A stretch of DNA of 64,000 nt from an uncultured Bryobacterales bacterium (GCA_937959285.1 CALGAR010000002.1:115913-179912), one strand, 5' to 3'; shown: positions 8,561 through 18,313, counted from the first letter of the stretch. The notes: a model not told the origin generated them from the letters alone. Made by a program: numbers and translations.

Positions 8561-9365
8561 TCAGCAGGTCGTACTTGATCCGCAACCTCTCATCGTCTTT
8601 GAGCGACCGGTTGTTGTCGAACAGGGCATCCTCCCATCCCCCGTATATCGGATTTGGCAGCATGAACCATCGGACGCCCCAGTTTCCTTTCGTGCTTTCA
8701 GCCAAAGCTGCCCGCTCGGCCACCGATCCTCGCGCAGGAATGAAATCGTTCAGATCGTCCCCCAGAAGCAGCAGCACGCGGAAGCTGGCCGCGACATAGT
8801 CCCGGCGGCTCTGCTTGTTGCTTGTCCATTCCGGGCGCTCGTTCAGCATCAGCACGGTATCGATATCATTGCGGACCGGGAAACCGGCCTCCGTCAGATT
8901 ACGTCGCGTCGCCTCTTCCAGTCGATGGTCGCGGTTCGTCACATAAAAGATCGTCACTCCACGAGAGGCGGCATATTGGAGGAATTCAACCGCGCCGGGA
9001 ACCGGCGTGGCGCGCGCCTCCTTTACCCACGCGTTCCAATCGCCGATTTGAAAAATCCCCCGGCCGGCCAGGATACCCCTCGCCTCAGCATAGGAGTTGT
9101 CAAGGATTGTTTCGTCGATGTCGGTGATGATGGCGCGGCAAAGCTTCTGGTAGTTCCCTTTCTGCGGAACGGCGCTCCAGTTTGGGTCATCGAAAGCGGT
9201 GTCGAGCGCGGCGCGGGCGGCCAGGAAAATCTGCCGTGAGATGACGCCGTACTCCGCAGACCGCTGAACCCACAGCGTGGAATTCAGGTTCTCGTGAGTG
9301 CGCCGCGGCTCCTCCGCCTGACAAGTCCAAGCGATCAGTCCAATCAGCAAGGAGAACCGGAGCAT
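8547..9365 (-). CDS. HAD-superfamily acid phosphatase (class B/C, e(P4)-like)
   Basis: Secreted or periplasmic phosphomonoesterase. The 272-residue protein has a signal peptide (residues 1-17), then the HTHENLNSTLW-like region typical of 5'-nucleotidase/lipoprotein e(P4) acid phosphatases. The nucleophile motif is DIDETILDN with D82 and D84. YVTNRD (about 141-146) supplies motif II, and LLLGDDLNDF (D203, D204, D207) the metal-binding motif. No lipobox cysteine is clear: the C15 context is AWTCQAE, so a lipoprotein form is possible but atypical. It is convergent with the previous operon and ends at the shared terminator. A role in phosphate scavenging is inferred from the family. Confidence 0.9.
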   Translation of the reverse strand: MLRFSLLIGLIAWTCQAEEPRRTHENLNSTLWVQRSAEYGVISRQIFLAARAALDTAFDDPNWSAVPQKGNYQKLCRAIITDIDETILDNSYAEARGILAGRGIFQIGDWNAWVKEARATPVPGAVEFLQYAASRGVTIFYVTNRDHRLEEATRRNLTEAGFPVRNDIDTVLMLNERPEWTSNKQSRRDYVAASFRVLLLLGDDLNDFIPARGSVAERAALAESTKGNWGVRWFMLPNPIYGGWEDALFDNNRSLKDDERLRIKYDLLKKQP

Positions 9366-9424
9366 AGAAACTTCAGGATATCAAGGGCAGCCGGCACATC
9401 GTCTGCGCGTGATATAGTCACGGT

Positions 9425-10621
9425 TTGAGAGTGAAACGATTCGTCCCTTATTTCCTCCTGTTCTTGCTACAAAGTCACGGTCCGGCGCAAGAGACGCCAT
9501 TTCATCGGGCAGAACTCATCTTCCCGTTCGAAACCTGGCACAATCATTCCTCTTCGATCATTGAGGCCCCGAACGGCGACCTCTTCGTCTGCTGGTTCCA
9601 TGGCTCCGGAGAGAGGACTGCCGACGACGTCATCATTCAGGCTGCGCGGCGCGTTAAGGGGCGCGAAACATGGAGCCCTCGGTTTACGCTCGCAGACACG
9701 CCCGGATTCCCGGACACAAATCCCACTCTCTTTGTTGACAGGCGTCAGCGGCTGTGGCTCTTTTGGCCCGCAATCCTGGCGAACCAGTGGGAGACGGCTT
9801 TGATGAAGTACCGTGTATCGGAGGATTGGATGCAACCGGAGGGCCCGCCCAAATGGTCGCACGCCGACAATCTCCTCCTCATTCCGAAGCGTCTGAGCGA
9901 GAGGATCGCCGAAGTGCTCGGCAAAGACGCTCGCCCCGGTCCTTCCAGCCGCCGGTACGCTCATCTGCAAATGATGGCTTCCGACAAGCTCTACTCTCGC
10001 CTTGGCTGGTTCACGCGAACCCATCCGGTAACGCTTCCGAGCGGGCGCATCCTCGTCCCCCTCTACTCCGATGGCTTCTCGATGTCGCTGATAGCGATCA
10101 GTGACGATGAAGGAGCCACATGGACAGCCAGCGAACCAATCGTCGGCCACGGCAATATCCAGCCTTCCATCCTGCGCCGTCGCGACGGAACGCTGGTTGC
10201 GTTTATGCGCGACAACGGCCCTGCTCCAAAGCGCATTCACCGCTCCGAGTCGAAGGATGAAGGAATGACGTGGTCCCCCGCTGAAGACACCGACCTTCCC
10301 AATCCTGGCAGCAGCGTCGAAGGCATTGTGCTAAGGGATGGATCGTGGCTGTTGGTCTACAACGATACGGAGAAGGGCCGCCACTCTTTGGCAGTGTCGA
10401 TTTCCGAAGACGAGGGCCGCACGTGGCGCTGGACTCGTCATCTGGAACACGATCCCAAAGGAGCCGGACGCTTCCACTACCCCTCCGTAATTCAGGCGAA
10501 GGATGGTAGCATCCACGTCACTTACAGCATCTTTGTTCCGAGCGGCGGAACTGAGCGAAAATCCATCAAGCACGCTCAGTTCAACACAGCCTGGGTGAAG
10601 CAGGGAGATCCGGCGCGGTAA
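9425..10621 (+). CDS. Exported sialidase-like (BNR/Asp-box) protein
   Basis: Six-bladed beta-propeller of the sialidase superfamily. The 398 residues begin at a TTG (9425); a GTG two codons later is an alternative. A signal peptide ends near AQETP. Three clear Asp boxes of form S-x-D-x-G-x-T-W occur: SDDEGATW, SKDEGMTW and SEDEGRTW. An FRIP-like motif is not obvious. The region before the first box (WHNHSSSIIEAPNGDLFVCWFHGS) is typical of BNR_2 proteins found in Acidobacteriota and Planctomycetota. Whether it cleaves sialic acid or another glycoside cannot be told from sequence. Confidence 0.85.
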   Translation: MRVKRFVPYFLLFLLQSHGPAQETPFHRAELIFPFETWHNHSSSIIEAPNGDLFVCWFHGSGERTADDVIIQAARRVKGRETWSPRFTLADTPGFPDTNPTLFVDRRQRLWLFWPAILANQWETALMKYRVSEDWMQPEGPPKWSHADNLLLIPKRLSERIAEVLGKDARPGPSSRRYAHLQMMASDKLYSRLGWFTRTHPVTLPSGRILVPLYSDGFSMSLIAISDDEGATWTASEPIVGHGNIQPSILRRRDGTLVAFMRDNGPAPKRIHRSESKDEGMTWSPAEDTDLPNPGSSVEGIVLRDGSWLLVYNDTEKGRHSLAVSISEDEGRTWRWTRHLEHDPKGAGRFHYPSVIQAKDGSIHVTYSIFVPSGGTERKSIKHAQFNTAWVKQGDPAR

Positions 10622-10626
10622 ACGGC

Positions 10627-11652
10627 TTACTTGATGCCGATCACCATTGAGTCCGGTCCGACGAGATGTTCCTGGCGTGTCTCTCGGAAGCCGGCCTCGC
10701 GTAGCCAGCGCTGGCAGTCGGCGCCGGTGTAATCGAAGCCGCCCGGCGTCTCGACCAGCATGTTAAGGCTCACAAGCAGGCCGAAGACGTTCTTCCGGCG
10801 CTCATCGTCGATGATGCTGTCATAGACGATGAACGCACCGCCCTCCGGCAGCGCATCATAGGCCCTTGCAATCAGCATCCGCTTCTCCTCGAGACTCCAA
10901 TCGTGGAGAATGTGGCCCATCATTACGACGTCGGCCTTTGGCAGCGGCCTTTCAAAGAAGCTGCCTGCCTCAAAGCGGACGCGTCCGGCGAGTCCGAAAG
11001 TCTTTACGTACTCGTCGAAGATTGGAGCAACAGGAGGAAGGTCGAAGCCAACACCCGTCATATGCGGATTCGCCAGCGCCACCTGCACGGCGAGATCCCC
11101 CTGCGCAGTTCCAACATCGACGAAGCTTTTGTAATCCTTCCACGGGAATCTGGCCGCGATCGCCTGGTTTGCGCCATGACTGATGCCCGTCATCGCGGCG
11201 AGAAACTCTTTCAGACGGCCTGGATCCGAGTAGAGCTCCTCAAAGAGCGGCTTGTCCCCACCGCGCATCTCATTTTGAGGCTTTCCCGTGCGAAGCGCAT
11301 GGCCCAGCCGGCCCCAGAACGGGTACAGCCGGTGGTTCGCCATCTCCAGAATTCCGCCAATATAGGATGGCTTCTGCTTGTCCAAATAGAAATCGGTAGC
11401 CGCGGTGTTCCGGTAGACGCTGTCCTCTCTTTCGAGGAATCCCAAAGCGACGAGAGCGTCAAAGAAGTCCCGTGCGCCACGCTGGTGCAGCCCGGTGCGA
11501 GACTGAAGGGCTTCCAGATCAAGCGGCTGTTTCGCCAGCTCCGTAAAGACACCCAGCTCAACGGCAGTCAGAAGCACCTTGGATGCCCAGAATCCGAGTC
11601 CGACCTGCAATATCGGCTCGGGGGAAGGTAGGGAGGTTGGTTGCATCTGCAC
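10627..11652 (-). CDS. SAM-dependent O-methyltransferase (Methyltransferase_2 family)
   Basis: Class I O-methyltransferase of the plant caffeate / acetylserotonin / polyketide O-methyltransferase type. Residues 15-100 form the winged-helix dimerisation domain (KVLLTAVELGVFTEL). The C-terminal domain has the SAM motif VDVGTAQGDLAVQ and the catalytic-base region MGHILHDWSLEEK, where the His is the usual general base. Its 341 residues match the family. The substrate is unknown, and no biosynthetic genes are adjacent. Its stop lies a few bases from that of the convergent sialidase-like gene. Confidence 0.9.
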   Translation of the reverse strand: MQMQPTSLPSPEPILQVGLGFWASKVLLTAVELGVFTELAKQPLDLEALQSRTGLHQRGARDFFDALVALGFLEREDSVYRNTAATDFYLDKQKPSYIGGILEMANHRLYPFWGRLGHALRTGKPQNEMRGGDKPLFEELYSDPGRLKEFLAAMTGISHGANQAIAARFPWKDYKSFVDVGTAQGDLAVQVALANPHMTGVGFDLPPVAPIFDEYVKTFGLAGRVRFEAGSFFERPLPKADVVMMGHILHDWSLEEKRMLIARAYDALPEGGAFIVYDSIIDDERRKNVFGLLVSLNMLVETPGGFDYTGADCQRWLREAGFRETRQEHLVGPDSMVIGIK

Positions 11653-11749
11653 TGAGCATAGTAACGCAAGTTCGGCGTCCTTGTCTTCGCAATATGAAGT
11701 CCAGTGTGATATGCTGTTGAAGTACTTCGACTTGAAGCCCTCTAACGAG

Positions 11750-11826
11750 GGGCGCGTAGCTCAGTTGGTTAGAGCGCCTGCTTCACACGCAGGAGGTCAC
11801 AGGTTCGAGTCCTGTCGCGCCCACCA
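11750..11826 (+). tRNA. tRNA-Val (anticodon CAC)
   Basis: A complete cloverleaf of 77 bases including an encoded CCA. The acceptor GGGCGCG pairs exactly with CGCGCCC, the D arm is GCTC...GAGC, the anticodon stem CCTGC/GCAGG encloses loop TTCACAC (anticodon CAC, reading GTG), and the T arm is ACAGG-TTCGAGT-CCTGT. The discriminator base is A. Confidence 0.97.
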
Positions 11827-11946
11827 CCCGTTACGCTATCGACCCAATCCCATCTGACTCGGCCTGAATCCCCTTACTAAAGTGGAAGTCTCAGCCCAAT
11901 GGCGCGGGGGTGTACCTTTAGCGACCCATTGCAGTTTCATTGGAAG

Positions 11947-11981
11947 CGGCGTCCGCATCGCCGATGGCAATGCGGACGCCG
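11947..11981. terminator. Strong hairpin between tRNA-Val and the TonB receptor gene
   Basis: Exact 12-base arms CGGCGTCCGCAT (11947-11958) and ATGCGGACGCCG (11970-11981) with an 11-base loop. It lies 31 bases past the stop of the minus-strand receptor gene and downstream of the plus-strand tRNA, so it could end transcripts from both. No T-run follows on either side. The rest of 11827-12011 shows nothing recognisable. Confidence 0.5.
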
Positions 11982-12011
11982 TTGCTGTCAGCCCTCGACG
12001 GGACGTTCCAT

Positions 12012-15000
12012 CTAGAACAGCAACTTCAGACCGAACTGCAGGATCCGGGGATCCAGAGCCGAAGTGATCTGGCCGAACTGCACCCCGGAAGAGAGGTTCG
12101 AGTTCGGGAGGTTGAAGTTGACATTGTTGAAGACGTTGAAGAACTCAGCCCGGAACTGCAGCGTGTACTGCTCGGCGATGCGATTATTCTTCAGGAATCC
12201 CATGTCCGTAGTGAAGAACCGCGGTCCCCGAAGGATGTTCCGGCCAGAGTTCCCGAACGTGCCCGTCGCATTCGGTACAAACAGACTGGTGTCGAAGAAC
12301 CGCGCCACCATCTCCCCGTGCGGCCGGTCATAGCCGAGATTCGGGTTTCCGCCGCCGATGTAGTCGGCACGGTCACGATTGACTCCCGTCAGCGAGTTGT
12401 CCCGGCCGGCCGTCACGCTAAACGGAAAGCCGCTTTGCCACGTCACGATGCCGTTCAACATCCACCCGTTCAGGGCCCAGGACAACCCCTTCGGCAGCCG
12501 CATCGTTGGCACCTGCCAGACGTTAGAGAACTTCAGATTGTGGGTGACGTCCTCGCGCGACAGGGCATAGTCAAAACGGCGGTCATAGGGGTTGGTCCAA
12601 CCGTAGTCGTCCATCTTCTTCGACCACGTGTAGTTGGCCAGCACCGTCAAGCCGCGCCCGTATCTCTTCTCCAGATTCAGCACGAGCGAGTGATAGTTCG
12701 TATTGTTTCCGGATTCGTAGAAGCCGATGTTGCTGAACGACTGATAGCGCCGACGGGCCTGCGTATTTGAAATCGTCGACTCGCCGGGGATGTAAATGGC
12801 AGGGTTCAACTCGCGGCTGTTCTCGGCCGCGGAGAAAAACCATGTGCCCTTGTTTCCGACGTATCCGATCCGGGCAACCCAGTCCGCACCGAACTGGCGC
12901 TCAATGTTGAGGCTCCAGGAAGTGAGAAGCGGGGTCCGGAAATTCGGATCAAACACGGCTCGCAGCTCCGTAGGCGTCACGAACGTAGCTTCGGGACCAG
13001 GCACGCGCGGTCCATATTGTGCAGGGAACGGGTTCTGGACGCCGGCGCTCCCATACGGATCTTCGAAGGCAACATCTACGAAGGAAAAGCCCGGAGCAAA
13101 TGGCGCGATATTGGTGAACGGATTGAACGTGCTGGTCTGGATCGGCGTAAAGAAGTACCCGAAGCCGCCCCGGATAGCAGTGCGGTTGTCGTTGGTCAGC
13201 CGGTACGCGAAGCCGATTCTTGGCGCGATGTTGGCAATATTCGGATCCGAACCGCCAGTCGGGCACCCCGGATCGTTGTTATCCCCACCATACAGCATGC
13301 CCGCGGGTGCGTTCGGATACCGCCTGGACTGGGCTCCCGGGCTGAAGCACACGACACGGCCGTCCCGATCGTAATACGGCCAGTACGGGTCCCACCGAAC
13401 TCCCAGGTTAAGGGTCAAGCGCTGGTTTACGCGCCAGTTATCCTGCACGAAGAATCCCCACCGGGTTCCTTTCAGGTACTTGAATTCTCCGCCTCCCTGG
13501 ATGAAGGAAGAGGCACGGCCCAGCATGAAGTCCGCAAGGCCATCACCGCTGAGCTGGCCATTGAACGTGAAGTTGCCATCCATGCGGAATGTGTTGGTGA
13601 TGTGGTTCGACACGCGAACTGCTTCGCCGCCGAAATGGAGCTCGTGCCCGCCTTTGATCCACGTCAGGTTTTCGCGAATCGTGAAATCACCGCGGTCGAA
13701 ATCGCCAAGGTGATTGGTGCTGACGCTAAACGCGCCAGTCACATTCACAATCAGCTCCGGCGGGGCTTTGAGCGCGGACTGGCTCGCGTTCGCGATTCTG
13801 ACGCCGGCATCGGGGAAGCCGAATGGCGCGCTGGAGCGGGAGCCGCCACGCTGCCGGTTCAACCCGAACGTCGATGCAAGCATAAGATTTGGAGCAATCG
13901 TAAACGTGTGGTTGACGGCCACGTTCTGCACGCGAACAATATTCCCCGAGCTCGTCGCGGCCAGCAGGTTATCGGTAGGAATCACGGCAGGCCGTTTGAA
14001 ATCCGTAAAGAAGTACCGGCCGCTGATTTGATGCCTCGTGAGGTTGTAGTCCACTTTGGTCATGAACTGATGTTCATCTTCTTTTGAGGGAGTTGTGGGA
14101 AAGTTCGCCTCACGGCCTTCGCGATTTGGCAGCGGGATCCATTCCAGGAAGTACTGCGACACGGGACTGATCCGGCTCTGCGGAATCTGGTTGTTCGGAA
14201 ACGGCTGACGCGTTAAGGGATCGACCAGTTGCCTTGACAGCCCTGAGAAGTCGCCTCTCCTCTCGGCAGCCGTCGGCACAAACACCACCCTGCCGGCCGG
14301 CTCGCTGCGAATGGTCGTGCCCTGGTACGTGCCGAAGTAGAAGAGCTTGTCCTTGACGATTGGACCGCCAATAGATCCGCCGAACTGATTTCGCTTCAGC
14401 GTATCCTGTGCCGGGGCAAAGAAGTTCCGGGCATTCAGGTTGCCATTTCGGAGGAAGTGAAACAGGCTGCCGTGAACCTGGTTGGTGCCGGACCGCGTGA
14501 CGATATTCACGATGCCGCCGGCGGCGTTTCCGTATTCCGCAGTGAAGTTCGTCGATTCCAGGTTGAACTCCTGCACTGCATCGGGGTTCGGGAAGGGCAC
14601 GTTCACGTTCAAGTACGTGTCGTTGTGGCCAGCGCCGTCGAGCTGGTAGTTGACCTGTCCCATCCCGGCGCCATTGACACCAGCCGTCTGCTCGCCGGGA
14701 TAGACGCCGCCGTGTCCGCAAATGCGGCACCCGTTCCGGCCAAGATCGACGGTGCCGGCCGCCAGGAAGACAAGGGATTGCGCCAGCCGGCCGTTGAGTG
14801 GGAGCTCAACGATCTGCTTCTCATTGACGAGCTGGCCAACTGTGCCGGTCCGCGTCGTGACGAGCTCCGCATCCGCTTCGACGGTCAGCCGCTCCGCAAC
14901 CTGACCAACCTGCATCGTGATGAGCTGGCTTGCCGCTTGGTTCACCGTAAGCCGAATTCCCGTCTGCAGATAGGTGGCGAAGCCGCTCTTTTCACACTGC

Positions 15001-15236
15001 AGTTCGTAATTTCCGATGGGCAGCCTCGAAAACAGGAACGCGCCGGTACCGTCCGTGGTCGTCGTTTGGGTGAAGCCCGTATCGACGTTCCGCACGGTTA
15101 CTTGCGCCTCCGGTATCGCTGCGCCAGAAGCGTCTGATACGGTTCCTCCTAAGCTCGCGGTCGTGTATTGGGCGAACATCGGAATCACCGAAAGCAGCAT
15201 GAGGCCGAGATAACGAATGATGTACCTGTACTTCAT
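12012..15236 (-). CDS. TonB-dependent receptor with carboxypeptidase-regulatory-like N-terminus (Oar-like)
   Basis: Outer-membrane receptor that probably imports or binds large ligands using TonB energy. The start at 15236 (1074 residues) is chosen because a signal peptide follows at once (MKYRYIIRYLGLMLLSVIPM) and an AGGAG lies 11 bases upstream. Residues about 28-110 are the regulatory Ig-like domain (GTVSDASGAAIPEAQVTV). A plug follows to about residue 240, then a long beta-barrel ending in ILQFGLKLLF, with the terminal Phe used by the Bam machinery. The plug has an unusual cysteine pair, CRICGHGG. A second receptor lies upstream beyond the CRTAC1/TPR pair. The ligand is unknown. Confidence 0.92.
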   Translation of the reverse strand: MKYRYIIRYLGLMLLSVIPMFAQYTTASLGGTVSDASGAAIPEAQVTVRNVDTGFTQTTTTDGTGAFLFSRLPIGNYELQCEKSGFATYLQTGIRLTVNQAASQLITMQVGQVAERLTVEADAELVTTRTGTVGQLVNEKQIVELPLNGRLAQSLVFLAAGTVDLGRNGCRICGHGGVYPGEQTAGVNGAGMGQVNYQLDGAGHNDTYLNVNVPFPNPDAVQEFNLESTNFTAEYGNAAGGIVNIVTRSGTNQVHGSLFHFLRNGNLNARNFFAPAQDTLKRNQFGGSIGGPIVKDKLFYFGTYQGTTIRSEPAGRVVFVPTAAERRGDFSGLSRQLVDPLTRQPFPNNQIPQSRISPVSQYFLEWIPLPNREGREANFPTTPSKEDEHQFMTKVDYNLTRHQISGRYFFTDFKRPAVIPTDNLLAATSSGNIVRVQNVAVNHTFTIAPNLMLASTFGLNRQRGGSRSSAPFGFPDAGVRIANASQSALKAPPELIVNVTGAFSVSTNHLGDFDRGDFTIRENLTWIKGGHELHFGGEAVRVSNHITNTFRMDGNFTFNGQLSGDGLADFMLGRASSFIQGGGEFKYLKGTRWGFFVQDNWRVNQRLTLNLGVRWDPYWPYYDRDGRVVCFSPGAQSRRYPNAPAGMLYGGDNNDPGCPTGGSDPNIANIAPRIGFAYRLTNDNRTAIRGGFGYFFTPIQTSTFNPFTNIAPFAPGFSFVDVAFEDPYGSAGVQNPFPAQYGPRVPGPEATFVTPTELRAVFDPNFRTPLLTSWSLNIERQFGADWVARIGYVGNKGTWFFSAAENSRELNPAIYIPGESTISNTQARRRYQSFSNIGFYESGNNTNYHSLVLNLEKRYGRGLTVLANYTWSKKMDDYGWTNPYDRRFDYALSREDVTHNLKFSNVWQVPTMRLPKGLSWALNGWMLNGIVTWQSGFPFSVTAGRDNSLTGVNRDRADYIGGGNPNLGYDRPHGEMVARFFDTSLFVPNATGTFGNSGRNILRGPRFFTTDMGFLKNNRIAEQYTLQFRAEFFNVFNNVNFNLPNSNLSSGVQFGQITSALDPRILQFGLKLLF

Positions 15237-15521
15237 GAATTTGTAATCTCCTAAGAGCATTGAAAAGCGTGAGGTGTCAGGCTCTACCGGACGTGGGCAG
15301 GCCACACGGGGATCAGACGAACTCGCGGCTGCAGGTGAAGGCTGACGAAGACCCATCGACTCCACCTCGATTCAAATCTTCTCCGTCAGATCAGTCCTTG
15401 CAAGCATATCATCAACAACGTTAGATGGAAAACAGTGTAAGCGGCTCGGCTTTCCGATTTTCAGCTCGCGGCCTTCCCACCGCTTCCCGCGACCACAACC
15501 GTTGAGCCAGTGCGGGCACAA
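15237..15521. other. Gene-free gap upstream of the TonB receptor
   Basis: About 285 bases between the TPR gene stop and the receptor ATG. Apart from the AGGAG site near 15249 I see no convincing gene, terminator or paired promoter boxes. It presumably carries the receptor promoter. Confidence 0.6.
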
Positions 15522-16547
15522 TCAAGGACGTTTTGCCGCTGAAGGAAACGGGCGGCTGACGGCGCCTTCCATAATTGAGGGATTTTCCCTGCGGAGCCGC
15601 AGCGATGTCTCTTTTGCGGCCGCAGCCTTCTCCTCGTCGCCCAGACGAAACCACACCTGCGAAAGCAGCAGATACGGCTGAGGATGCTTCGGATTCTTTG
15701 CGATGCATCCGTTTAAGACATCAACAGCCTCGCGGCTCTTCTCCAAACCCATGAGCGCTTTCGCCAGACTGACGCACGCCGCAATGTAGTCGGGACGCAG
15801 GCGGAGAGCGGTCTGAAGATGACGGGCAGCCTCTTCGTATTTTTCGTCCTTTAGCAACAGGTCTCCGTAAAAGAAAAACGGCTCCTCGTACTGCGGATCT
15901 GCTGCCATCGCCTTCTTGAGGTATGAAATGCTTTCCTCGGTGCGTCCGTTCCGCTTCAGTTGAAAGCCGTATTCAAAATTTGCCCGGGCGGAAGCCGGAA
16001 ACTTTTCGACCGCCTGCCGGGCAAGCTCCATCGCCGAGGCGTCGCTCGCATCGTCACAATACTTGATAGCAATCAAATAGCCGTTAAGATCCTGGGCACC
16101 GGCTTCCACGGCCTTGCGCGACATCTCACACGCCTCGCGGAAGTAGGAGCCTTTGCCATACTCGACAGCCATCACCTGCATCAGCTTGAGATTCTGCGGC
16201 CGGATTGCGAGCGCCGCCTTCCATTCCAGCAGTCCGGCCTCGCGCTTCCCAAGACCAACCAGGGTGTTGCCGAGCAGGTACCGCGTGTTGAAATCATCCG
16301 GTGCAATCTTCGCGGCCCTTGAAAGGGCTTCCTCCGCTTCCCGCAGCTTTCCCGTCGAGTGATACAGGAAGCCGAGGTTGAAAAGCGACGGGAAGTGCTT
16401 TGGGTCGACGGTCAACGCCTTCTTCCAAAGAGCCGCTGCCTCTTCGTAGCGCTTCGCCATAGCCAGACGCTGGGCAGCGTCCGACATCTCGTCCGGGGTC
16501 TGCGGCGGAGCCAGGAGCAGGAGCGCGACAAGAAATCCTGCCGTCAT
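15522..16547 (-). CDS. Exported TPR-repeat protein
   Basis: A 341-residue tetratricopeptide-repeat protein. The start at 16547 follows from the immediate signal peptide (MTAGFLVALLLLAPP) and the ATGA overlap with the upstream CRTAC1 gene; a longer frame to 16838 only repeats coding sequence of that gene. Several TPR units fill most of the rest, for example AAALWKKALTVDPKHFPSLF, EALSRAAKIAPDDFNTRYLL and ISYLKKAMAADPQYEEPFFF. TPR scaffolds mediate protein contacts. Coupling to the CRTAC1 protein suggests the two act as a pair, and such pairs are common beside TonB receptors in this phylum. Confidence 0.9.
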   Translation of the reverse strand: MTAGFLVALLLLAPPQTPDEMSDAAQRLAMAKRYEEAAALWKKALTVDPKHFPSLFNLGFLYHSTGKLREAEEALSRAAKIAPDDFNTRYLLGNTLVGLGKREAGLLEWKAALAIRPQNLKLMQVMAVEYGKGSYFREACEMSRKAVEAGAQDLNGYLIAIKYCDDASDASAMELARQAVEKFPASARANFEYGFQLKRNGRTEESISYLKKAMAADPQYEEPFFFYGDLLLKDEKYEEAARHLQTALRLRPDYIAACVSLAKALMGLEKSREAVDVLNGCIAKNPKHPQPYLLLSQVWFRLGDEEKAAAAKETSLRLRRENPSIMEGAVSRPFPSAAKRP

Positions 16548-18313
16548 CGCTTCAACTCCACGGGACGTGCCTTCCCTGTCCCTTCGACAAGTAAATACAT
16601 CGCTCCGGCGGAAACTCCCGGGAACTCTTCGACGTCGCCCGACGGCCAGCGGACCGTAATGCGCTTGACTTCCGCCTCCGCGCCGAGACCGAAGTGGAGA
16701 CGAAAGTCGTTTTGCGACAGAAAGCTCGACTGGCTCAAAACCGCGTCCGTCTGTTTTCCCGCAGCGGTTTCGATCGTCACAGTGGCTCCGATAGCGCTCC
16801 GGTTGGACTTCGTTCCCTGAAGCGACAATTTCACCCAATGGTTCGAGCTCTTGAGATCATTTCGAAGCAGCGACGGCGCCTCATGCATATTCATCACAAG
16901 CACATCAATGTCGCCATCATTGTCGAAATCGCCGAAAGCTGCGCCTCGGCTGGAGAATTTGGCGAGGATGCCCGTTCCGGATTGCCCCGAGACATCCTCG
17001 AACTTCCCGCCGCCGAGGTTCCGGTAAACCAGCCGCTGGGCAGTAAAAAGCTCACGGCTATCAATCTGACCGACTTCCGGATAGACGTGCCCGCTGACTT
17101 GCAGCAAGTCCTTCCATCCGTTGTTGTCGAGATCTACGAAGGCGGTTCCCCAAAGCACATGGTTCGGGTTCACGGCCAGACCGGCCCGGACGGCGACGTC
17201 AGTAAACACGTTCTTTCCGAGGCCGCGGTAGAGATTCGGATATTCGCCCGTGAAGTTTGTCTTTGTAATGTCGAGAAGACCGTCGTTGTCGAAATCGCCG
17301 ACCCCGATCCCCATGCCGGCCTGCTCTGCCCCGTCCTCGTTGAAGGCAAGTCCGGACTCCGTTCCGATATCTTTGAACTTCCCGTTCTTCTCGTTGCGCA
17401 GGTAGACGCTAGGCGTTGAATCGCAAGCGACGTAGATATCCGTCCAGCCATCTCCGCTAAAATCCGCCGCCACGGCTGTGAACGCATAGCAACCCCTAAC
17501 TGAATCAAGCCCTGCAGAGACGGTGACGTCTTCGAATGCTCCATCGCCGCGATTGCGGTACAAAGCGACACTGCCATAGGGGAGGCCTCGCGGCCCGCAA
17601 AAGACCGGACTGCCCTTCCAAAGGCAGAATGACGACGCGCCGGGCAGAGGCGCTTTCTCTATATTGAATCCGACGTAGCGGGTCACAAACAGGTCCAGCC
17701 TTCCGTCGCGATCGTAGTCGATGAACGTGCAGCCGGTGCTCCATTCACGGCCGGTGCCCGCCACACCTGCCTTCTCCGCTACCTCCGCAAATGTTCCGTC
17801 GCCCTTGTTGCGGTGCAGAAGATTCCGTCCGAAGTAGGTGACATATAAGTCCGGGTAGCCGTCGTTGTCGAAGTCGCCCGCGCAAACGCCATTGCCCCAG
17901 CCGGCATATCCAACGCCGGACTCTTCCGTCACATCCCGAAAGCGTCCGCCGCCTTCGTTGCGATAAAGCCGGTTCGTCGGCGCCTTCCCAGCCGGGAATC
18001 CTTCCAGCCGCGACCCGTTCACAAGGAAGATGTCCAGCAGCGTGTCGTTGTTGAAATCCACGAAGGCGACGCCCGATCCGTTCGCCTCGATGATGTACTT
18101 CTTCCGTGCCGGGTTGCCGGAAGTGAAGCGGAACTGAAGGCCGGCGGAAGCCGCAACATCTGTAAAGGATACTGGCCACGGGATGCCGGAAGGCTTCGGC
18201 TTTGGAAGCGGCCTGGCCCCGGAGCCGCCCATCCCTTGCGGCAATGCGAGGTGCGGAAAGCAGAGACCGAGAAGAACGCTTAACGCCCGAAGACGCCTAC
18301 TCACACGCACCAT
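16544..18313 (-). CDS. CRTAC1 family protein: FG-GAP/VCBS repeats with ASPIC/UnbV domain
   Basis: Exported beta-propeller protein of 589 residues. A signal peptide covers residues 1-26, followed by a Pro-rich spacer. Many FG-GAP/VCBS calcium-binding repeats follow, with motifs such as DFNNDTLLDIFLVNG, DFDNDGYPDLYVTY and DYDRDGRLDLFVTR. The last 80 residues or so are the ASPIC/UnbV domain (SAIGATVTIETAAGKQ...VRWPSGDVEEFPGV). This architecture is known from bacterial CRTAC1-like proteins implicated in adhesion or polymer handling, but no reaction is established. The 3' end overlaps the TPR gene (ATGA), so they form one transcription unit. Confidence 0.93.
   Translation of the reverse strand: MVRVSRRLRALSVLLGLCFPHLALPQGMGGSGARPLPKPKPSGIPWPVSFTDVAASAGLQFRFTSGNPARKKYIIEANGSGVAFVDFNNDTLLDIFLVNGSRLEGFPAGKAPTNRLYRNEGGGRFRDVTEESGVGYAGWGNGVCAGDFDNDGYPDLYVTYFGRNLLHRNKGDGTFAEVAEKAGVAGTGREWSTGCTFIDYDRDGRLDLFVTRYVGFNIEKAPLPGASSFCLWKGSPVFCGPRGLPYGSVALYRNRGDGAFEDVTVSAGLDSVRGCYAFTAVAADFSGDGWTDIYVACDSTPSVYLRNEKNGKFKDIGTESGLAFNEDGAEQAGMGIGVGDFDNDGLLDITKTNFTGEYPNLYRGLGKNVFTDVAVRAGLAVNPNHVLWGTAFVDLDNNGWKDLLQVSGHVYPEVGQIDSRELFTAQRLVYRNLGGGKFEDVSGQSGTGILAKFSSRGAAFGDFDNDGDIDVLVMNMHEAPSLLRNDLKSSNHWVKLSLQGTKSNRSAIGATVTIETAAGKQTDAVLSQSSFLSQNDFRLHFGLGAEAEVKRITVRWPSGDVEEFPGVSAGAMYLLVEGTGKARPVELKR

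Noticed and set aside
11750..12011. Integrated element at tRNA-Val
   Set aside because: No integrase, no repeated tRNA 3' end downstream and no change in gene content typical of an island.
13017..14087. 356-codon plus-strand open frame
   Set aside because: Shadow within the TonB receptor gene; high-GC codon bias leaves long antisense frames.
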